DNA of 64,000 bases from Chrysomallon squamiferum (GCA_012295275.1 CM022670.1:26377244-26441243), one strand, 5' to 3'. Positions 1 through 14,027 are shown, counted from the stretch's first letter. Notes: generated from the letters alone by a model not told the origin. Translations and numbers: made by a program.

Positions 1-18
1 TGTTATGTAATTTTCTAG

Positions 19-438
19 TATGAAACAGCATGACCACAATCGAACAGCACTGATCCATTTCCACAGATTAGGAATTGCAGACAGAAAATACGTAAACAAT
101 TTAGGCTGGCAGTTAGACACATTGGGAGGAATTAGGAACAGTCTGGGACACAAACAGGTAAAAGAGACATATTGAAAATAGTCTTTTAATTATTCTTCTT
201 CTCTGTCAGATATTCAGATTGATGAATATTTTATATAACTTCATGTTTATAAATAGAAGCAAAAAGAAAGATGTTCGAAAATTCCATAACTATGATCATT
301 CCGAATGGAAAAAAAAAAGTGTATTTATTTATTTATTTACTTACTTATTTAGTCATTCACTCATTCATTTATTTTCTCTTGTTATCAGTTGGTATCATTC
401 ATAAAAGTCTCCTTTTTAAAAAAAAAAGCCTCAAAGAA

Positions 439-475
<37 letters not shown>

Positions 476-838
476 CTACAACAACAATAACAATAACAAT
501 AATAACAATATTATCACTAATAATACTAACAGCATTAACAACAAAACAACAGCAGTAACGGCAACAACAACAACAGCAGTAATAATAAATGCAGATGCAT
601 CCACTCGAAGACTTGCGACGTTCTAAACTTAAGAACGTTTTACAGCGCTGAGTTGTTTTTCATCTTTCCGGGTCACAGTCCGCTGTTATTTTTCTCTTGC
701 GATATTAGCAGACATTAGTACACACATGCACACCACATATTCCAGGCTGTCTCCCTAGCTTATTTTCTACACAACACTTTAATAACTGAAAATATTCCTT
801 ATCGAAATATAATTTTTTTTTTTTTTTATTTTTGTATT

Positions 839-870
<32 letters not shown>

Positions 871-1024
871 GACGCTGACGAAAACTAATATATAATTCTA
901 TTAATTTTTATCCGTCTAATGAACAGAAATATTCCATTTTGGCATTTCCATGTAATTATCTGATATAACGCTTCTATGGAAATTTGTATTTGTGGTGCTA
1001 TTTAGATATTACACATTAAATATG

Positions 1025-1101
<77 letters not shown>

Positions 1102-1646
1102 GTGTGTATATATATGTATGTGTATATATATGTGTTATGCATGTTTGTCTATTTGTGCGTGAATGTATGTATGTTTGTGTTCATATATGTGTGTATGTGC
1201 ATTTGTGTGTGTGTATGTATGAGTGTGCAGCAACAACAACAACAACACCAAGAATAAAAAGAAAAACATATTTTGACTGTAGACATGTGTTGTTGACATA
1301 ATTATTTATAAATTAATTCATTGATTTATTTATGTTTTCAGACAAAACTTAGCATTTTAAAAATCGACACCGAGAAGGCTGAACTTTCGTCGATACCCCA
1401 GATGATCAATGAGGGATCGATTAACGACGTCTCGCAGTTCGTGTTTGAAATTCACTTACGGATGAACGCACGCGATGAACCGGAACCAGACATAGCTAAA
1501 TACGAAATGGGACTACGTTTACTTGACCAGTTATACAAGGCCGGTTTCAGAATATTTAAAACGCACAAAAATCTTTTTCCAGATACACATCTCGATTTGG
1601 ACCAAGCCGTTCGGGTTGTCACGAAATAGGTTTGATACGAGTATAG
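19..1646 (+). CDS. Gene A: METTL24-like methyltransferase, last two exons only, frameshifted near its C-terminus
   Basis: The 3' end of a METTL24-like gene that begins upstream of the window. The penultimate exon is 19-157 (acceptor ttctag, donor gtaaaag) and encodes an MKQHDHNRTALIHFHRLG-type segment ending LGHKQ. The last exon starts at 1342 after tgttttcag and encodes LKIDTEKAEL, FVFEIH and GFRIFKTH, all hallmarks of the family's C-terminal half. It is closest to genes E/E' (same EK-[S/A]-EL in place of EGSEW). Odd point: the open frame stops at 1629 with an unrelated tail, but another frame downstream of the A5 run at 1567-1571 continues SRFG...SGCHEIGLIRV to a TAG at 1644-1646, matching the GCHELHMVRV end of E. 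One base is missing at that run, so this is either a true lesion or an assembly indel. The 1.18-kb intron holds poly-A/T and (TG)n tracts. Confidence 0.8.
158..1341 (+). repeat. Intron of gene A with microsatellites
   Basis: Intron between the two visible exons of gene A. It holds A-rich and (AAT)/(AAC) tracts at 421-590, poly-T at 811-870 and a (TG)n run at about 1033-1092 that grades into (GTAT). No other coding signal seen. Confidence 0.8.
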
Positions 1647-4200
1647 CATCTACCTGCAAACTAGTAGCTTGTGCTTTGACTGCGGCGAGTGTCCACTCAT
1701 GAAAGTATGGAAACCGAAAGTCGGTTATATTTACAATAATACGCAAATACCATCATCAAGTTTGTCTAAATTTCACATTCCCATTCATACTTCTTACTTC
1801 AGATTATAATAACTGAAATTTTCATTCCATGAAGATATTTACAAATTCCGAGCAACTTAATGTTAGATTCTTCATCATACGAAACGTTTAAAGCTTGTCC
1901 AGTGTTTTCGTATTATTTATTTTATTTATTTATTTATTTATTTTTTTTTAATTTCGAAAGTGAGAAATAAGTTAAACACGTCAGATGATTTTTGTCCGCC
2001 CCTGACGTTCTTACATGATTTTCAAAGACAAAAGGATCCAAGCGTCGTGACCCTGTAATATAATCGACTGTTCGAAGCTGATATTATGCAATGCATGCAG
2101 TACTGAAATTATAAATAATGTGTGTCTGGTTGAAGTATTAATGGTACAGGTGTATTCTTACTTTGCTTATATCACACAGTGCCTACTGAAGAATCTTCTA
2201 ACTTCAGTATTTAAATATAAGGTAACTGTGATACGTAATTTTGTTCGTGATATTAATTTTAGTTCTTTTTGTTATTATTAATTTTATTTTATTATTTGTG
2301 TGTGTGTGTGTGTGTGTGTTTTGTGTGTTTATTTCTGTTGTAATCTTGTGAAGTATATTTTCAAAAGAGAATGTTTTTATTTTATTTTCCGAGCGTTATT
2401 TATAAAACAACTTGTTTGTGTTTTCAATAAAACGAATATTTGTGAACATTCTACACCACAAAACTACAATCTGACTTATAATATAACGTGTTACAGACTT
2501 AATTTTTCATGTCTTTTTCCGTTTTACAACATTCCAATACATCTTTAAAAGAATCAAATGAAAAAAAATTCAAATTTTGATATTCAATCTTAACTTTTGA
2601 CATTATAAGACAGAAAAATTCTTCAAGGATTTTGTAGTGGCAAACGACATCATCATGTTGTCACTTTTGCTTATGCTGAGGAAACGGGACATCCGTGGAC
2701 ATAATATGATGTTTTAAAGTAGGTTCTGCAAGATTAGAAACTTTGTGAGAACTGCCCATCGATATGAAATTGTTATTGCAGGCCGAGCAAATGTTTCTTA
2801 AATTATTTGGAAAATCGGGCACATGAAAAATATTTAACAGAATTTGTGACGTATTTCAAGGATTCAGACACAAACTGGGAAGGACTTCAAACAGTTATTA
2901 AAGCCTTCCAAGAGGTTATTTATTCTGGGTTCAGTGATGTAATGCTTATTCCACATCCTCAATCTAAACGATGTAAAATCTGCTATAATGCATTTATAAA
3001 CAATACCCCTTTTTAACAAACTGTAATAATAATATATTAAATCAGTATCTACACACCTTATTGTTTATGTAATGGGGAACAGTCATACTGTAGGTGTCAG
3101 TTATTTAATTAATGTTTCGACGGGCTTTTTGTTTGTTTGTTTGTTTTGGTTTGGTTTGGTTTGGTTTGGTTTGGGTTTTTTGTTTTCATCGCAGAGAACA
3201 GTATTATCTGCAAATCAGTATTTATAAAAAGTAGGATATTTAAACGTTCCGCTATGAACCAATAAATATATAGAATTTTTTTTTACATATGTACACAATA
3301 TTTTCTTTTGATAATTTATATATTGTGACCAGCAATGAAATGTAAACAGTACATTGTCGTATAGTATACATTTACACATTTCAGATTCTAAATACGTTAA
3401 AAGCTGTTCTGAAAACTAAGACTGATTTTTGTGTTTCTGAGGAGACGTTAAGAGATTTTATTCCAGTATTAGTATTTAATATTACTGACTAATGTGAAGT
3501 TACAAAACTAATCTTTTTGAATTATTATTTGTTTTTTAAAAAAAAAGTGACAAAAAGCTCTATATGTTGCTCCTTTTGTAACCAAATTAAGTATTTAAAA
3601 CAAAAACGACGAACACCACAAAATAACTTTATTTATATACATGATTGTGTTCGTTAAGAATGAGAATGTTTGTCAAAATTCACTCATGTGATATAAAACC
3701 AATTTGTTTTGCTCTCTTTTAAAATGACATTTTACAGTGAAAATAATAAAGACAGATGCATCTCTGTGAACACAGGACGAACAGGTGATTTCGTAAATTA
3801 ATGAACTGAAATGCACTTGGGCCAAGAGAGTTAAGACCTGATTCGACACGAAAATAATGTATCAACGTGAATTTTTCTAATGATTATCGTTTGAAATGAA
3901 AGCCAAAATTATTTTCGAAGAGCAGCACATTTCCATACTCAGGAAAGGTCATATCACAACGAATGATTTAAAAACTATACATCAGACGATTGAAGTCAAA
4001 ATGGACTTAATGGGAACTGTCGAGGAACATAAGAAATCTGGAAATGGTTTTTGATGTTTCCGTGCCTGCTAGACAATTTATGCCTGTTGTAATAAGTCTA
4101 ATGAAGAAGGATTAAATTTTGTTGATGATAATACTAAGATCAGCACTTTACACATCATTTCATCTGACGAAGCGATATTTTTGGTTTCAGGATACTAACA
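1647..4200. other. Convergent intergenic region between genes A and B
   Basis: About 2.55 kb of AT-rich DNA between two stop codons. It contains short (TTTA), (TG) and (GGTTT) runs. A 69-codon frame at 2807-3016 has no family resemblance. An AATAAA at about 2425 could serve gene A. No mobile element recognised. Confidence 0.5.
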
Positions 4201-5672
4201 TTAAGATTTAATATTGATCATATAAAGTTCATGGCAAAACAGTTGACCTCCGAGAAATGAACTATTATAGAAACAAAAGGGATTGCCATGGGATTTGAAA
4301 ATTCTGAATCCTAAATTGTACAAGTCCTTAAGCAAGAGCAATCCATTATAGTAGCGCCACGGTTCTGGATCTCTAACAGGCTTTGGCAGAAAAAAGTGAA
4401 TCTCAAAACAAAACTGTTTAACATTGTCCAACGCGCCGCTAAGAACCATTTCTGGAAAAGCGTCCCATTCTGACCCTTCTATGTCGACTTTCAGCAAGTC
4501 GATGGTTTTCTAGAAGATAAGAAAAATTTCTCTTATTAATTATAGTACCTGTAGCAGTATTCATTTTAATATTATTATTAGCAGTAGTATTAGTATCAAT
4601 ATTAGTAGCATAATAATAATGGTAGTAATGATATTATTATTGATATTAGTAGTAATAGTAGTAGTAGTAGTAGAAGAAGTAGTAGTAGTAGTAATAGTTC
4701 TAACAAAGTAGTGTTTATAGAAATAGATGCCGTAGGGGGAAAAGAAGCTGACGATAAACAAGAAATTCGATAACTCCTTCCATCGAAGACTGACACATTT
4801 CAAAGCAGAACCAAATAGATTATACAAACAGAAATATAATTTCTTGGAAAAACCACATTAAATTATTCACGTTTATATACAATAATCAACAGCAGGTATC
4901 AACCTTTTTTCAGAAAATGCATGCGCATTTTCCTTCATCTGTTATATGGTGATGACGATGACCTAAATAAAAAGAAGAATGAGTTTTCTTACTAACATTA
5001 TAACGAAAGTCATAGAATGGATCTAAAGAAGTAAATCAGCTTCTCCAAGTTTCTTCCACTGGAAGCTGATGAAGTACCAGTCACTTGATCTTTGATAGTA
5101 GTAGCAATAGTAGCAGCAGCAGCAGCAGCAGCAGTAGCAATAGTTACAGTAGTAGCAGTAGTAGTAGTAGTAGTAGTAGGGGTAGCAGTAGCACCAGTTG
5201 TAGTATAATAGTAATTGTAGTGTAGAATTAGCAGATGTAGTATCAACAGGTCAGTACATTAGAAGTTGTTGACAGAATTACGGAACATGCTAAGATATGA
5301 AAGGTGTTTTAGAATTATAAAAAAAAATAATAATAATAAAATAATGAAAAATTATAAAATCTAAATGTGTACGTTTGTCGTCAAAGAAAATAATTTTACT
5401 TTGTTTACCGTTCGTATCAGATTTGCTTACATTCTTATGACCCAGAATTTTTTTATTGTTTTTAGAGTCCTCATTTTCCACTTTGGGTGATTATTGTTTG
5501 TTCCATCACTGCCGTCCAAACCAATCGGGTGAAAATATACTGATGATCCCCGCTTCTGATCAATCATGTTCATACTAAGTTTTTCCGAGAGAAAAAAAAA
5601 CAAAAAAAAAAACATTAAAACATACTACTACTACTACTACTACTACTACTAATAATAATAATAATAATAATA

Positions 5673-5714
<42 letters not shown>

Positions 5715-6094
5715 TTGTATGTATATATATATATTTACGTATGTACCTGTGCAAGTACGCATATATGCATACCTTATATATATATAGATATAGACATAGA
5801 TATAGATATATGCATATGTGTATGTATATGTGTATGTATAAATGAGTATCTGTGTAATAATATCCGTATTTGTGGTGTGTGTGTGTGTTTTATGTGTTCG
5901 GTTGTGTACATTTACCTTGGATCAAATGAATGAACTTCACAACCAGCATATTCTGCCACTTCATCATCGAAAGTCCAGTCATAGTTAATACTGTTGTCAC
6001 ATAAAACAAAACGAACAAGTAAAGAATTAAAGAAACCATAAAAAAAAAAGAATTAAAAAAAGAAAGAAAATAATGTAATTCTGATATCTACTAC

Positions 6095-6146
<52 letters not shown>

Positions 6147-6611
6147 GATAATTAATTAATTAATTTTTCTGAAATGTTGTAATGAACAATAGATCCCATA
6201 CTTTAGTTCCGCTAAAATACTGATGCCAGGAATATTCCATTCTTTACAGTTTATTGTGTCAGAACTTCCTTTAAAAAAAAAGTAAAAGAAAAAAAAAAAA
6301 AAAAATAATAATAATAATAATAATTTAGTCACCCGAAGGAATATACAATACATGGTTTTTTGAACTGATAGTTGCCATCGCCACATGCAAACCACCCACC
6401 ATCGCCATATCTACCGTAGCGTATCATATAATTACATCTTATCTGCAGTGTATTTACGTATCTAAAAAAAAAATTATAGAAAACATAAAAAGAAAAAACA
6501 CCGATTAATTAAAATAGCTATAATGAAAACAAGATGAAGTTAGACCAAGATGAAAAAAAATGAATATGAAAAGAAAGAAGAGAATAACACAAACTGTACA
6601 CAATTAATACA

Positions 6612-6653
<42 letters not shown>

Positions 6654-7569
6654 CGTTTTTATAAATGCATAATGAATTAATTAATAATTAATTTTCCTCA
6701 TATATACTGCAAATTCAGCTAAAAATGCAAACTGAAATAATATATATAAAAATAATAATTTAAGTAGCAGTAGAAATACTATTAGAAGTAGTAGTAATAG
6801 AAGATGTAGTAGTAGCAGTAGCGGCAGTTGTAGTAGCAATGATAGTAGTAGTCGTAGTACTAAAATTAATAGAAGTAGACGTAGTAATAGTAATAGTAAT
6901 AGACCAGTAGCAGTAAAGGTAGTAGTACATGGAACAAAATTAAAATACTGGTTACTAACGCATGATATATTCTCGCTAGCTCTTCGTGTGGCGTTGAGAT
7001 AGAAATATTGGCGAATTCAGGTGGACCTCTGAAATACTAAAACAAACGTTACTGTTCAGTACCTTACTGAAACACGAATCTTCCAATACTGAACCATTGT
7101 AATCATCGACATGGTTATTACCATCTTTATCATAATTTATCAATTTGGGTCACGCAGATATGTAGATTATATATTTTATATAGACACAGACACAAAAAAA
7201 AAAAAAATTAAAAAAAAAAAAAAATAAAATAAAAATAACTGCCTACATGCATACATAAAAACATGCACAGATAACAATACTATATACATAAAATAATATA
7301 TACATATGTACATTTTGCATACACACATACATACATAACATACATATATACTAACACACATAGTTACACAGACACACACATACACGCACACAAAACACAT
7401 AGTAACACTTAAACATACAGACCGTTGGCACGCGCTCGGTGGTGTGATTGTCTATTTTCTTTACCCGACTAACGCAAAAACAGAAATTGGAATATGTGAA
7501 GATAACGAATCCAAGCCCTGAACAACAAAACAAATATTTGTTTTTTTTCCTTAAGTGTAGTTCTTTCAT
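4201..7569 (-). CDS. Gene B: METTL24-like methyltransferase, six exons, one-base frameshift in exon 5
   Basis: Minus-strand METTL24-like gene. Exons in reading order: 7569-7423 (less certain; short basic start, hydrophobic anchor, phase-0 donor gtctgt), 7036-6960, 6461-6333 (YGDGGWFAC...CIVYSFG), 5990-5916 (INYDWTFDDEVAEYAGC, then FDPS across the splice), 5574-5431, and 4509-4201 (LLKVDIEGSEW, FCFEIH, FRIFKSH, CHELYMINIKS, TAA). The SAM-fold signatures VYSFG, DWTFD, FDPS, DIEGSEW and CHE are all present, so the ancestral product was probably an active, membrane-anchored lumenal enzyme. Exon 5 is 144 nt where gene C has 145. A T7 run on the plus strand (about 5448-5454) is one base short, so TIKK and ILGHKN lie in different frames. 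Exon 2 nearly matches exon 2 of gene C, making B and C sister copies. The last four exons and their splice sites are secure; exon 1 is a proposal. Confidence 0.8.
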
Positions 7570-8324
7570 TATTAGTTTGTCAGTCCCGACATTTGTCTTT
7601 CCGTAACTTATTTCTGAAACAGAGAATGAGTTGTATAGTCTCTTAACGTGTAAAAAAGTTAAAATGCATTATTTATATAAAAGAAAAATTATATTGACAA
7701 AGTATAATACATTATTTAATAAAAATTATATTGTCATCTAACCTAATTAGGTTGATGAGACATATAAACCATATTAGTATATATATATATATATATATTT
7801 TTTTTTTTTAACAACCTGATAAATAATTACATTTGTGTTTAAACAGCGATTATAAGACTAAAACAAAAACAAATGTCATAAAAATAATAAAAAGAAAAAG
7901 GCAGTTACTGCCAATAATAATACTAAATATAGAAATAAACAACGAGGTAATTAAACTAAAATTAACCTTAAATAAGAAGGCTCTTGTTTCTTCGATACAT
8001 ACATAATAAATAAAAGGCTTGCTATTAAAGGTTGTGCTTTGTCATTAGTTTATTAAAATTAATTGTTCATTTCGAGATAACATTTAATAAAATTCATAAG
8101 AAAAATCCAAATGTTCATGTAAAAATATCTAAGGCCATCGTATATAGGGCAAGTGCAGTTCGTTTTCAATACCAAAAAAGACAATCTGGTTCTGTTGAAG
8201 GAATAGGAGGCCTGAAGTATCGTCCAGCTTCAACATTTAAAGGGAGGTAATCAGCTCTAAAATCGGTTAGAATTCTTCTTTGTGGTCTGGGAATAATTAC
8301 TTGAGTATATAAATCAGAACCCAC

Positions 8325-8368
<44 letters not shown>

Positions 8369-9790
8369 ACACACACACACACATAAATATATTAAATCGT
8401 CAATGAAATCTTAATTTATTACTATTTAATTTAGTACTATCATTCCATAAATGATTAAACCAATCTTATTTATTATTTCTAATTAAAATTACCTTGGCTA
8501 ATTTCAAAGCAACTATAACAGATTTCCCTAACTTCAGTTCTAAATTAATACTAATTTAATTTTATTTGCGAGTGCTACAATATGTTCAACCACTTTTGGA
8601 TTTTTAAATTGTTCAGTTTTAAATAATTGAAGTTGCAGTAGAGACATTAAATGTACAAATGGTCAAATAAAACTTTTATTTATTTATTTATTTATTGTTG
8701 TTAATAAATAAATAAATAAAAATTAAAAATTAAATGTATGGGCACAATCTTTTATGAAATTTGAATTTTCGATCTGTAATCGGAGGAATTAACCAAATAT
8801 AATCCTAAACTGGTTTGCGAGACCGACGTGACGTCATATTTATCCAATATGTCGAAAGGACATTCTTCAAATATTTATAGATTTTTAAATCAGTGTTTTT
8901 AAAGCCAAAAAGTTATTTTAACTAAACACACGTTTGAGTTAGAATTTAGCTTATTCTTTTTCTTTTCTTTTTTCCGTATGGTTTTTATAAAATAAAGCCC
9001 GGAAGTAATGTATTCTTTAGATCAAATCACACTTAACAAACAGGAAATTGTAAATAAAATGTAGCTCTGTTCAGCCTATTTTTATGTTTTGCAAGAATTT
9101 TCTGATTACTTTCTTGAGGTTAATTAAACTCATTCTATGTTAAAAGTTCAGTCTCTGACAATGATTACATTAAATACGACAGAGAAAAAGGCAATTTAAG
9201 TATTATCTTGCGATATTTCTGGAATGTGGATAAAATTATTAAAATATATCTTAAATATCTTTAATAATAATCGTAATAATAGTAGTAGTAATAACAGTAG
9301 TAGTAGTAGTAGTAGAAGAAGTAGTAGTATCCTAGCACCTAAATTATCTAGATTATGGCAAAATTTTTTTTTTATTACTGATCCGTTGTCTTTTAATTTA
9401 ATGGCAATGGCCGAAATGATAAACGAATTTAAACCAGCGTTGTACAAGAGATTTTCAGTTATTGTAAATATCTAAAATGATGGAATATATAAATAATATA
9501 ACTTGTTCGCACATATTTAACATGTATCATACCATCGTAATAATAAGAACTCGAAACGACGTACACTTGACATTCGGTTCAGACATGTTTTCGATCACGT
9601 GATTTTAGCTGGCTTCTTTATAGGATGGGCAAGGTCATTCACAAAATTAGTCGCATCTTTCAGTTGTTGATTGATTTATTTATTTAACTATCAGTGTATT
9701 TGATTATATTAAAGAGTAAATTATATATTTAATATCACAGTATCAACCGATACCTCTGTATAGCATGAGAGTAGGGGTGGGGAAGAAAAT
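7570..9790. other. Intergenic region upstream of gene B
   Basis: AT-rich DNA with (CA)n at 8330-8380, (TTTA)n near 8685 and (AGT)n near 9280-9330. A more complex, less AT-rich island at 8110-8310 may be an old interspersed repeat; I cannot name it. The region may include the B promoter. Confidence 0.4.
8829..8836. promoter_or_regulatory. Isolated CRE palindrome upstream of gene B
   Basis: TGACGTCA within gaccgacgtgacgtcatattt, 1.26 kb upstream of the proposed first exon of gene B. A single match; weak on its own. Confidence 0.2.
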
Positions 9791-9837
9791 AAAAAAATAA
9801 AATAAAATAAACGCGTATACAATTCAGAAACATCGCG

Positions 9838-9886
9838 CGCATGAGGCTCCAAATGGGTGAGTCACACGCCATGTTTCTCTTTTTTT

Positions 9887-9918
<32 letters not shown>

Positions 9919-10290
9919 CTTATTTATTTATTTTATATATATTATTTTATTTTATTATTATTATTATTTTTATTTTATTTTATTTTATTTTATGTATGAA
10001 AATTACCAAAAGAATAGCTACAACTGATTTACAAAAAATACATTTTATTCACTAGATATTAGAAACGTGAGGCTCCAAATGGGTGAGTCACACGCCATGT
10101 TTCTCTCTTATTTTTTTGAATCTTATTTATTTATATTATATATATTATTTTATTTTATTATTATTATTTTATTTTATTTTATTTTATTTATTTATATATT
10201 TATTTATTTATTTATTTATTTTGTATGTATGAAAATAACCAAAAGAATAGCTACGACTGATTTACAAAAAATACATTTTATTCACTAGAT
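9838..10290 (+). repeat. Local tandem duplication, unit about 228 bp
   Basis: The block from ATGAGGCTCCAAATGGGTGA through GAATAGCTACAACTGATTTAC...TTCACTAGATA occurs twice, at about 9840-10060 and 10068-10290. The unique ends are nearly identical and the internal (TTTTA)n/(TTTA)n tract differs in length, as expected for slippage after a tandem duplication. Confidence 0.75.
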
Positions 10291-10369
10291 ACAGAGACAT
10301 GGTGGGAGTTTTCAATAACACAGCAGCTGAATTATTCGTCTGTCACTTTTTGTAATTAAAGATTGCCAC

Positions 10370-10600
10370 CAACGTCTAGGACTTCTTTTGTTGTTGTTGT
10401 TGTTGTTGTTGGCCGCCACAGAGTTATATCCTTGTGGGAACAGTTGGTATGACAGGAGTAGGGAGTGGGCATGCAATATCTTAGATTCCTCAGTCGTTCA
10501 GAAATCGCGATGTGGTGTAAGCCAGGCGGAGAAACAACTGGGGGCTTCTCACATGGGGGCAAGATGTTTTGATCCTTTAAGAGCTGCACTTAGTTTTGGG
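10370..10600. repeat. GC-richer insert of unknown type
   Basis: About 200 bp of balanced base composition between (TTG)n and a poly-T run, within very AT-rich surroundings. Both strands give short open frames (for example, LLKDQNILPPCEKPPVVSPP on minus). The poly-T at 10603-10623 would be a poly-A tail on the minus strand, so a retroposed fragment ending there is possible. Family not recognised. Confidence 0.35.
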
Positions 10601-10733
10601 GTTTTTTTTTTTTTTTTTTTTTTCTTTGTCTTCCTTTTAACATAAATCTTCATCTACTGTAACAAACATTAGTGTTAACTACGTTATCCACATTTTTATT
10701 TATGATTTACTTCTTTCATTTTACTTTTTAAAA

Positions 10734-10789
<56 letters not shown>

Positions 10790-11168
10790 TGTTTCTGTCT
10801 GAAAGTTAGAGAGACATGGTGACATATTGTTTATTGTCAAACTGCTGTTAGACAAGATCAAAAAAAAGAAGAAGAAGAGGAAGATGAAAAAGAAAAACGA
10901 CAGAATGAAAGAAAAAATATGTTAAAATTTACAAAACAACGCTTACAGTCGTATTATAGAGATTTCTTAAGCGCCGATTTAGTTCATCCCGACAACAATG
11001 CCTCTGTCGGATACATTTTAATGTTTTCTTATTTTACGTTTGATTCATCCAGCACACCGCCTTTCTACATACAAAATAACAATCGAAAAAATATATAAAA
11101 ATTATATATACATAGACAAATTTAAATGGGTTGACGTTAAACGATAATTTATTTTATGTGATCTTATT

Positions 11169-11316
11169 CTAGTCGTGACCAGACCTGTTCAGATTAAATG
11201 AAGCATGAAACAAAATGTTTAAACCAAGTCAAGATTCGCTTCGCAATTATCTTTTTATTTTTATATAAACATTTGTTACATGCTTCATTTAATCTGAACA
11301 GGTCTGTCCCGACTAG
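11169..11316. mobile_element. Foldback (MITE-like) element with about 50-bp inverted arms
   Basis: The left arm 11169-11221 (CTAGTCGTGACCAGACCTG...) and right arm 11266-11316 (...CAGGTCTGTCCCGACTAG) are near-perfect inverted complements separated by a 44-bp loop. This is the structure of a small foldback MITE. A transcribed form would be a long hairpin RNA. Confidence 0.7.
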
Positions 11317-11612
11317 TATAAATATGGTGGTTGTTTCGCTCTGTTTATATTTTTCTTCTGCTCTTGCGAAAAGTAGCTGTACAAGAATTTAATGAGTAGT
11401 CGTAATTCTATGATGTGACAAAGAGAGCAGCATGATATTTGTATGCTTAATTTATAATTAATTTTATTTCATTTTTCTTCTTATTAAATAAGTGTTCAAG
11501 CACGCTTTCCTGGTGTACAAAATAAAATTTCCCATCCATACATAAATAATGTCTTAACGCTCGATAGAAATTATTATAAATATTATTATTACTGTTATTA
11601 TTGTTATTGTTA

Positions 11613-11677
<65 letters not shown>

Positions 11678-12231
11678 TTATATGCTCGTCTTAGCGGAAA
11701 ACTACAAAGTTAAAAAATCAAAATAATATTATGCTTTTGCTGAATGCAAAACTGAAACAGTTTGGATATTCTGCATAATCTCTGCCCATCGATGAATCAA
11801 TGCTTCCATGTTTTGAGCAATTGTGCGTACACTCGGGAAACTCATCAAAGTTATAAATTATGGATATTACCAACCCACTCAGAAATTACCTTTTCCATAT
11901 CATGGGTTGTGTTTTGGGTTCTGATAAGGTTTATGCACATATATACACATATACATAATCCCCCATACTTTTGGCTGCGAAATGTAGGGAGATTTTTATC
12001 TGTCAGGATATTTAACTTTTGATGATGGATTGTGAACCTCCATGATGAGTGATTAGTCAAATCAAATAGCACATAAAACATACGCGTTAGAAGAAAGAAC
12101 AGTATTAAATTATCACGCCATTGATAATAAAAATGTACCACATAAAGAATGCAGTATAAACATCATCCCAAAATAACTAACAAATCCAAGTTAGTCTTAA
12201 TTTTAACAGATCGGTAAGAAATTAGCCTTTT

Positions 12232-12369
<138 letters not shown>

Positions 12370-12779
12370 ACTAAATAATGACACTGAAGATGAATTCTGT
12401 CGTTATTCAAATGCACATTTTTAGCTTGTTCCTATAAATTAAAGCCGCATTATCATTAAATTTAACTTAACGTTGATGTTAATGGTAATGTAATGAAAGC
12501 TATATAAATAAACAAACCAACAAACTAATGGATGTGCATAAATTGTTTTTTCCTGAAAATGATTATTTTCGGTGCAGTTCACTGTAATATTATTGTTATA
12601 ATAAAAATATTACTACATATTTATTACTGTTTACTTTTTAGTAAAACAACAACAACAACAATAACAGTAATAATAATAATAATAATTAAAAAGGAAACAA
12701 AAAAGTTGCAATTAACTAATATTTTCAGTATTTTGTCTGATAATGCACATTCACTTTAACATATGTGAAAATAACATCA

Positions 12780-13600
12780 GGTTTTTTTACGATTTAATTA
12801 TTACATTTATATAGACGTAATGTCAGACGAAAATCTCTGGGTTTATTACATGCCATATTCGTTAAAGAAAATAAGTAAAGGTGACAGCTGATGTCCTGTG
12901 GCTAATAACCTAGACCTATGTAGCATGTGACAGGTGACAAATAGGTGTGGTGAATGAATGCCGCTGAAAGTGCACAGAGTGAATAAACAGAAGATGTATG
13001 TGATTCATCGTTGCTGATCTGTACTGGTAGTTCACGCTGACGTTCAGGCACAGGTTCATTCTAAACACGTAGAGGATTGTACGAGATCGTTTCGGATGAG
13101 AAACCGGATCAAGAGGTAACGTAAAATGATCGTTTGTTTGAAATCGTAACAGCAGTCGGAGATACTCGGACGCTGGCCATTTTCACAGGTATTAAATTGA
13201 TATAATTATGTAGGCTTTAAGCATGATGTATACAGTTTACAGTTTGTGATTATATTTGCAAAAACTTCTCCACATACCACGTTATAGCATGGTATGTACC
13301 TGTCCGTTGTTTTAGCGGCACACGCCGTTCAGAAACCGACAGAAACAAACATCACCGTGTAGAGTGATTTTTGCTGAAAATTTTTTTCATTTCCGTAAGG
13401 TCGCATAACAAAATATTTAAATCATATAACTCCTCTTCATGTGAAAATTAAAACCGGATAAAATGCACCCAAAATTAATGCTGGTCGTTCACATCAGTTG
13501 GAAATATAAATAATAGATATGATATTAAATCAGTCAGGTAGAGAAAATGTTTATACTGAAAATATACCTTTATAACAGAGGCATTTTGTATAGTGATATA
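12780..13600. other. Less AT-rich intergenic segment, possible noncoding exon
   Basis: No open frame of note. The segment at about 12890-13190 is richer in CpG and ends TTTTCACAG|gtatta, which reads as a splice donor. It could be a first noncoding exon of a downstream plus-strand transcript, but nothing ties it to gene C 6 kb away. Confidence 0.2.
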
Positions 13601-13640
<40 letters not shown>

Positions 13641-13962
13641 CATCATCATCATCCTGATCATGATCATGATCATGATGATTATGATAATAACAGTAATTAA
13701 TTAATTAGTAAAATAAAGATGATAATAATTTACAAATTATCAAATATATTGTCCAATTCATTTATAGAATTTTGTTTTTGTATATTTTACATAAGCGATT
13801 TTAGTATACATCACTAAGAATATTAACTCAGTTTTGTCACATCACTGTATGATATAACACACTAAATTATGTTAAATAATAGTTTGTCTTATGTAAACAG
13901 AGAAGATGAATGGCCAGTTCCCACACAATTTACATAAAGAAAAAAGAATACAAACAAGCAAA

Positions 13963-13965
<3 letters not shown>

Positions 13966-14027
<62 letters not shown>

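Noticed and set aside
2807-3016. 69-codon frame with TNWEGLQTVIKAFQEV
   Set aside because: In non-repetitive DNA but short, without a recognisable domain or paired exons; upstream acceptor-like sequence is out of frame with it.
11762-12141. Overlapping frames of 86 and 96 codons on opposite strands
   Set aside because: No domain, no splice partners, and open on both strands; probably chance in low-stop sequence.
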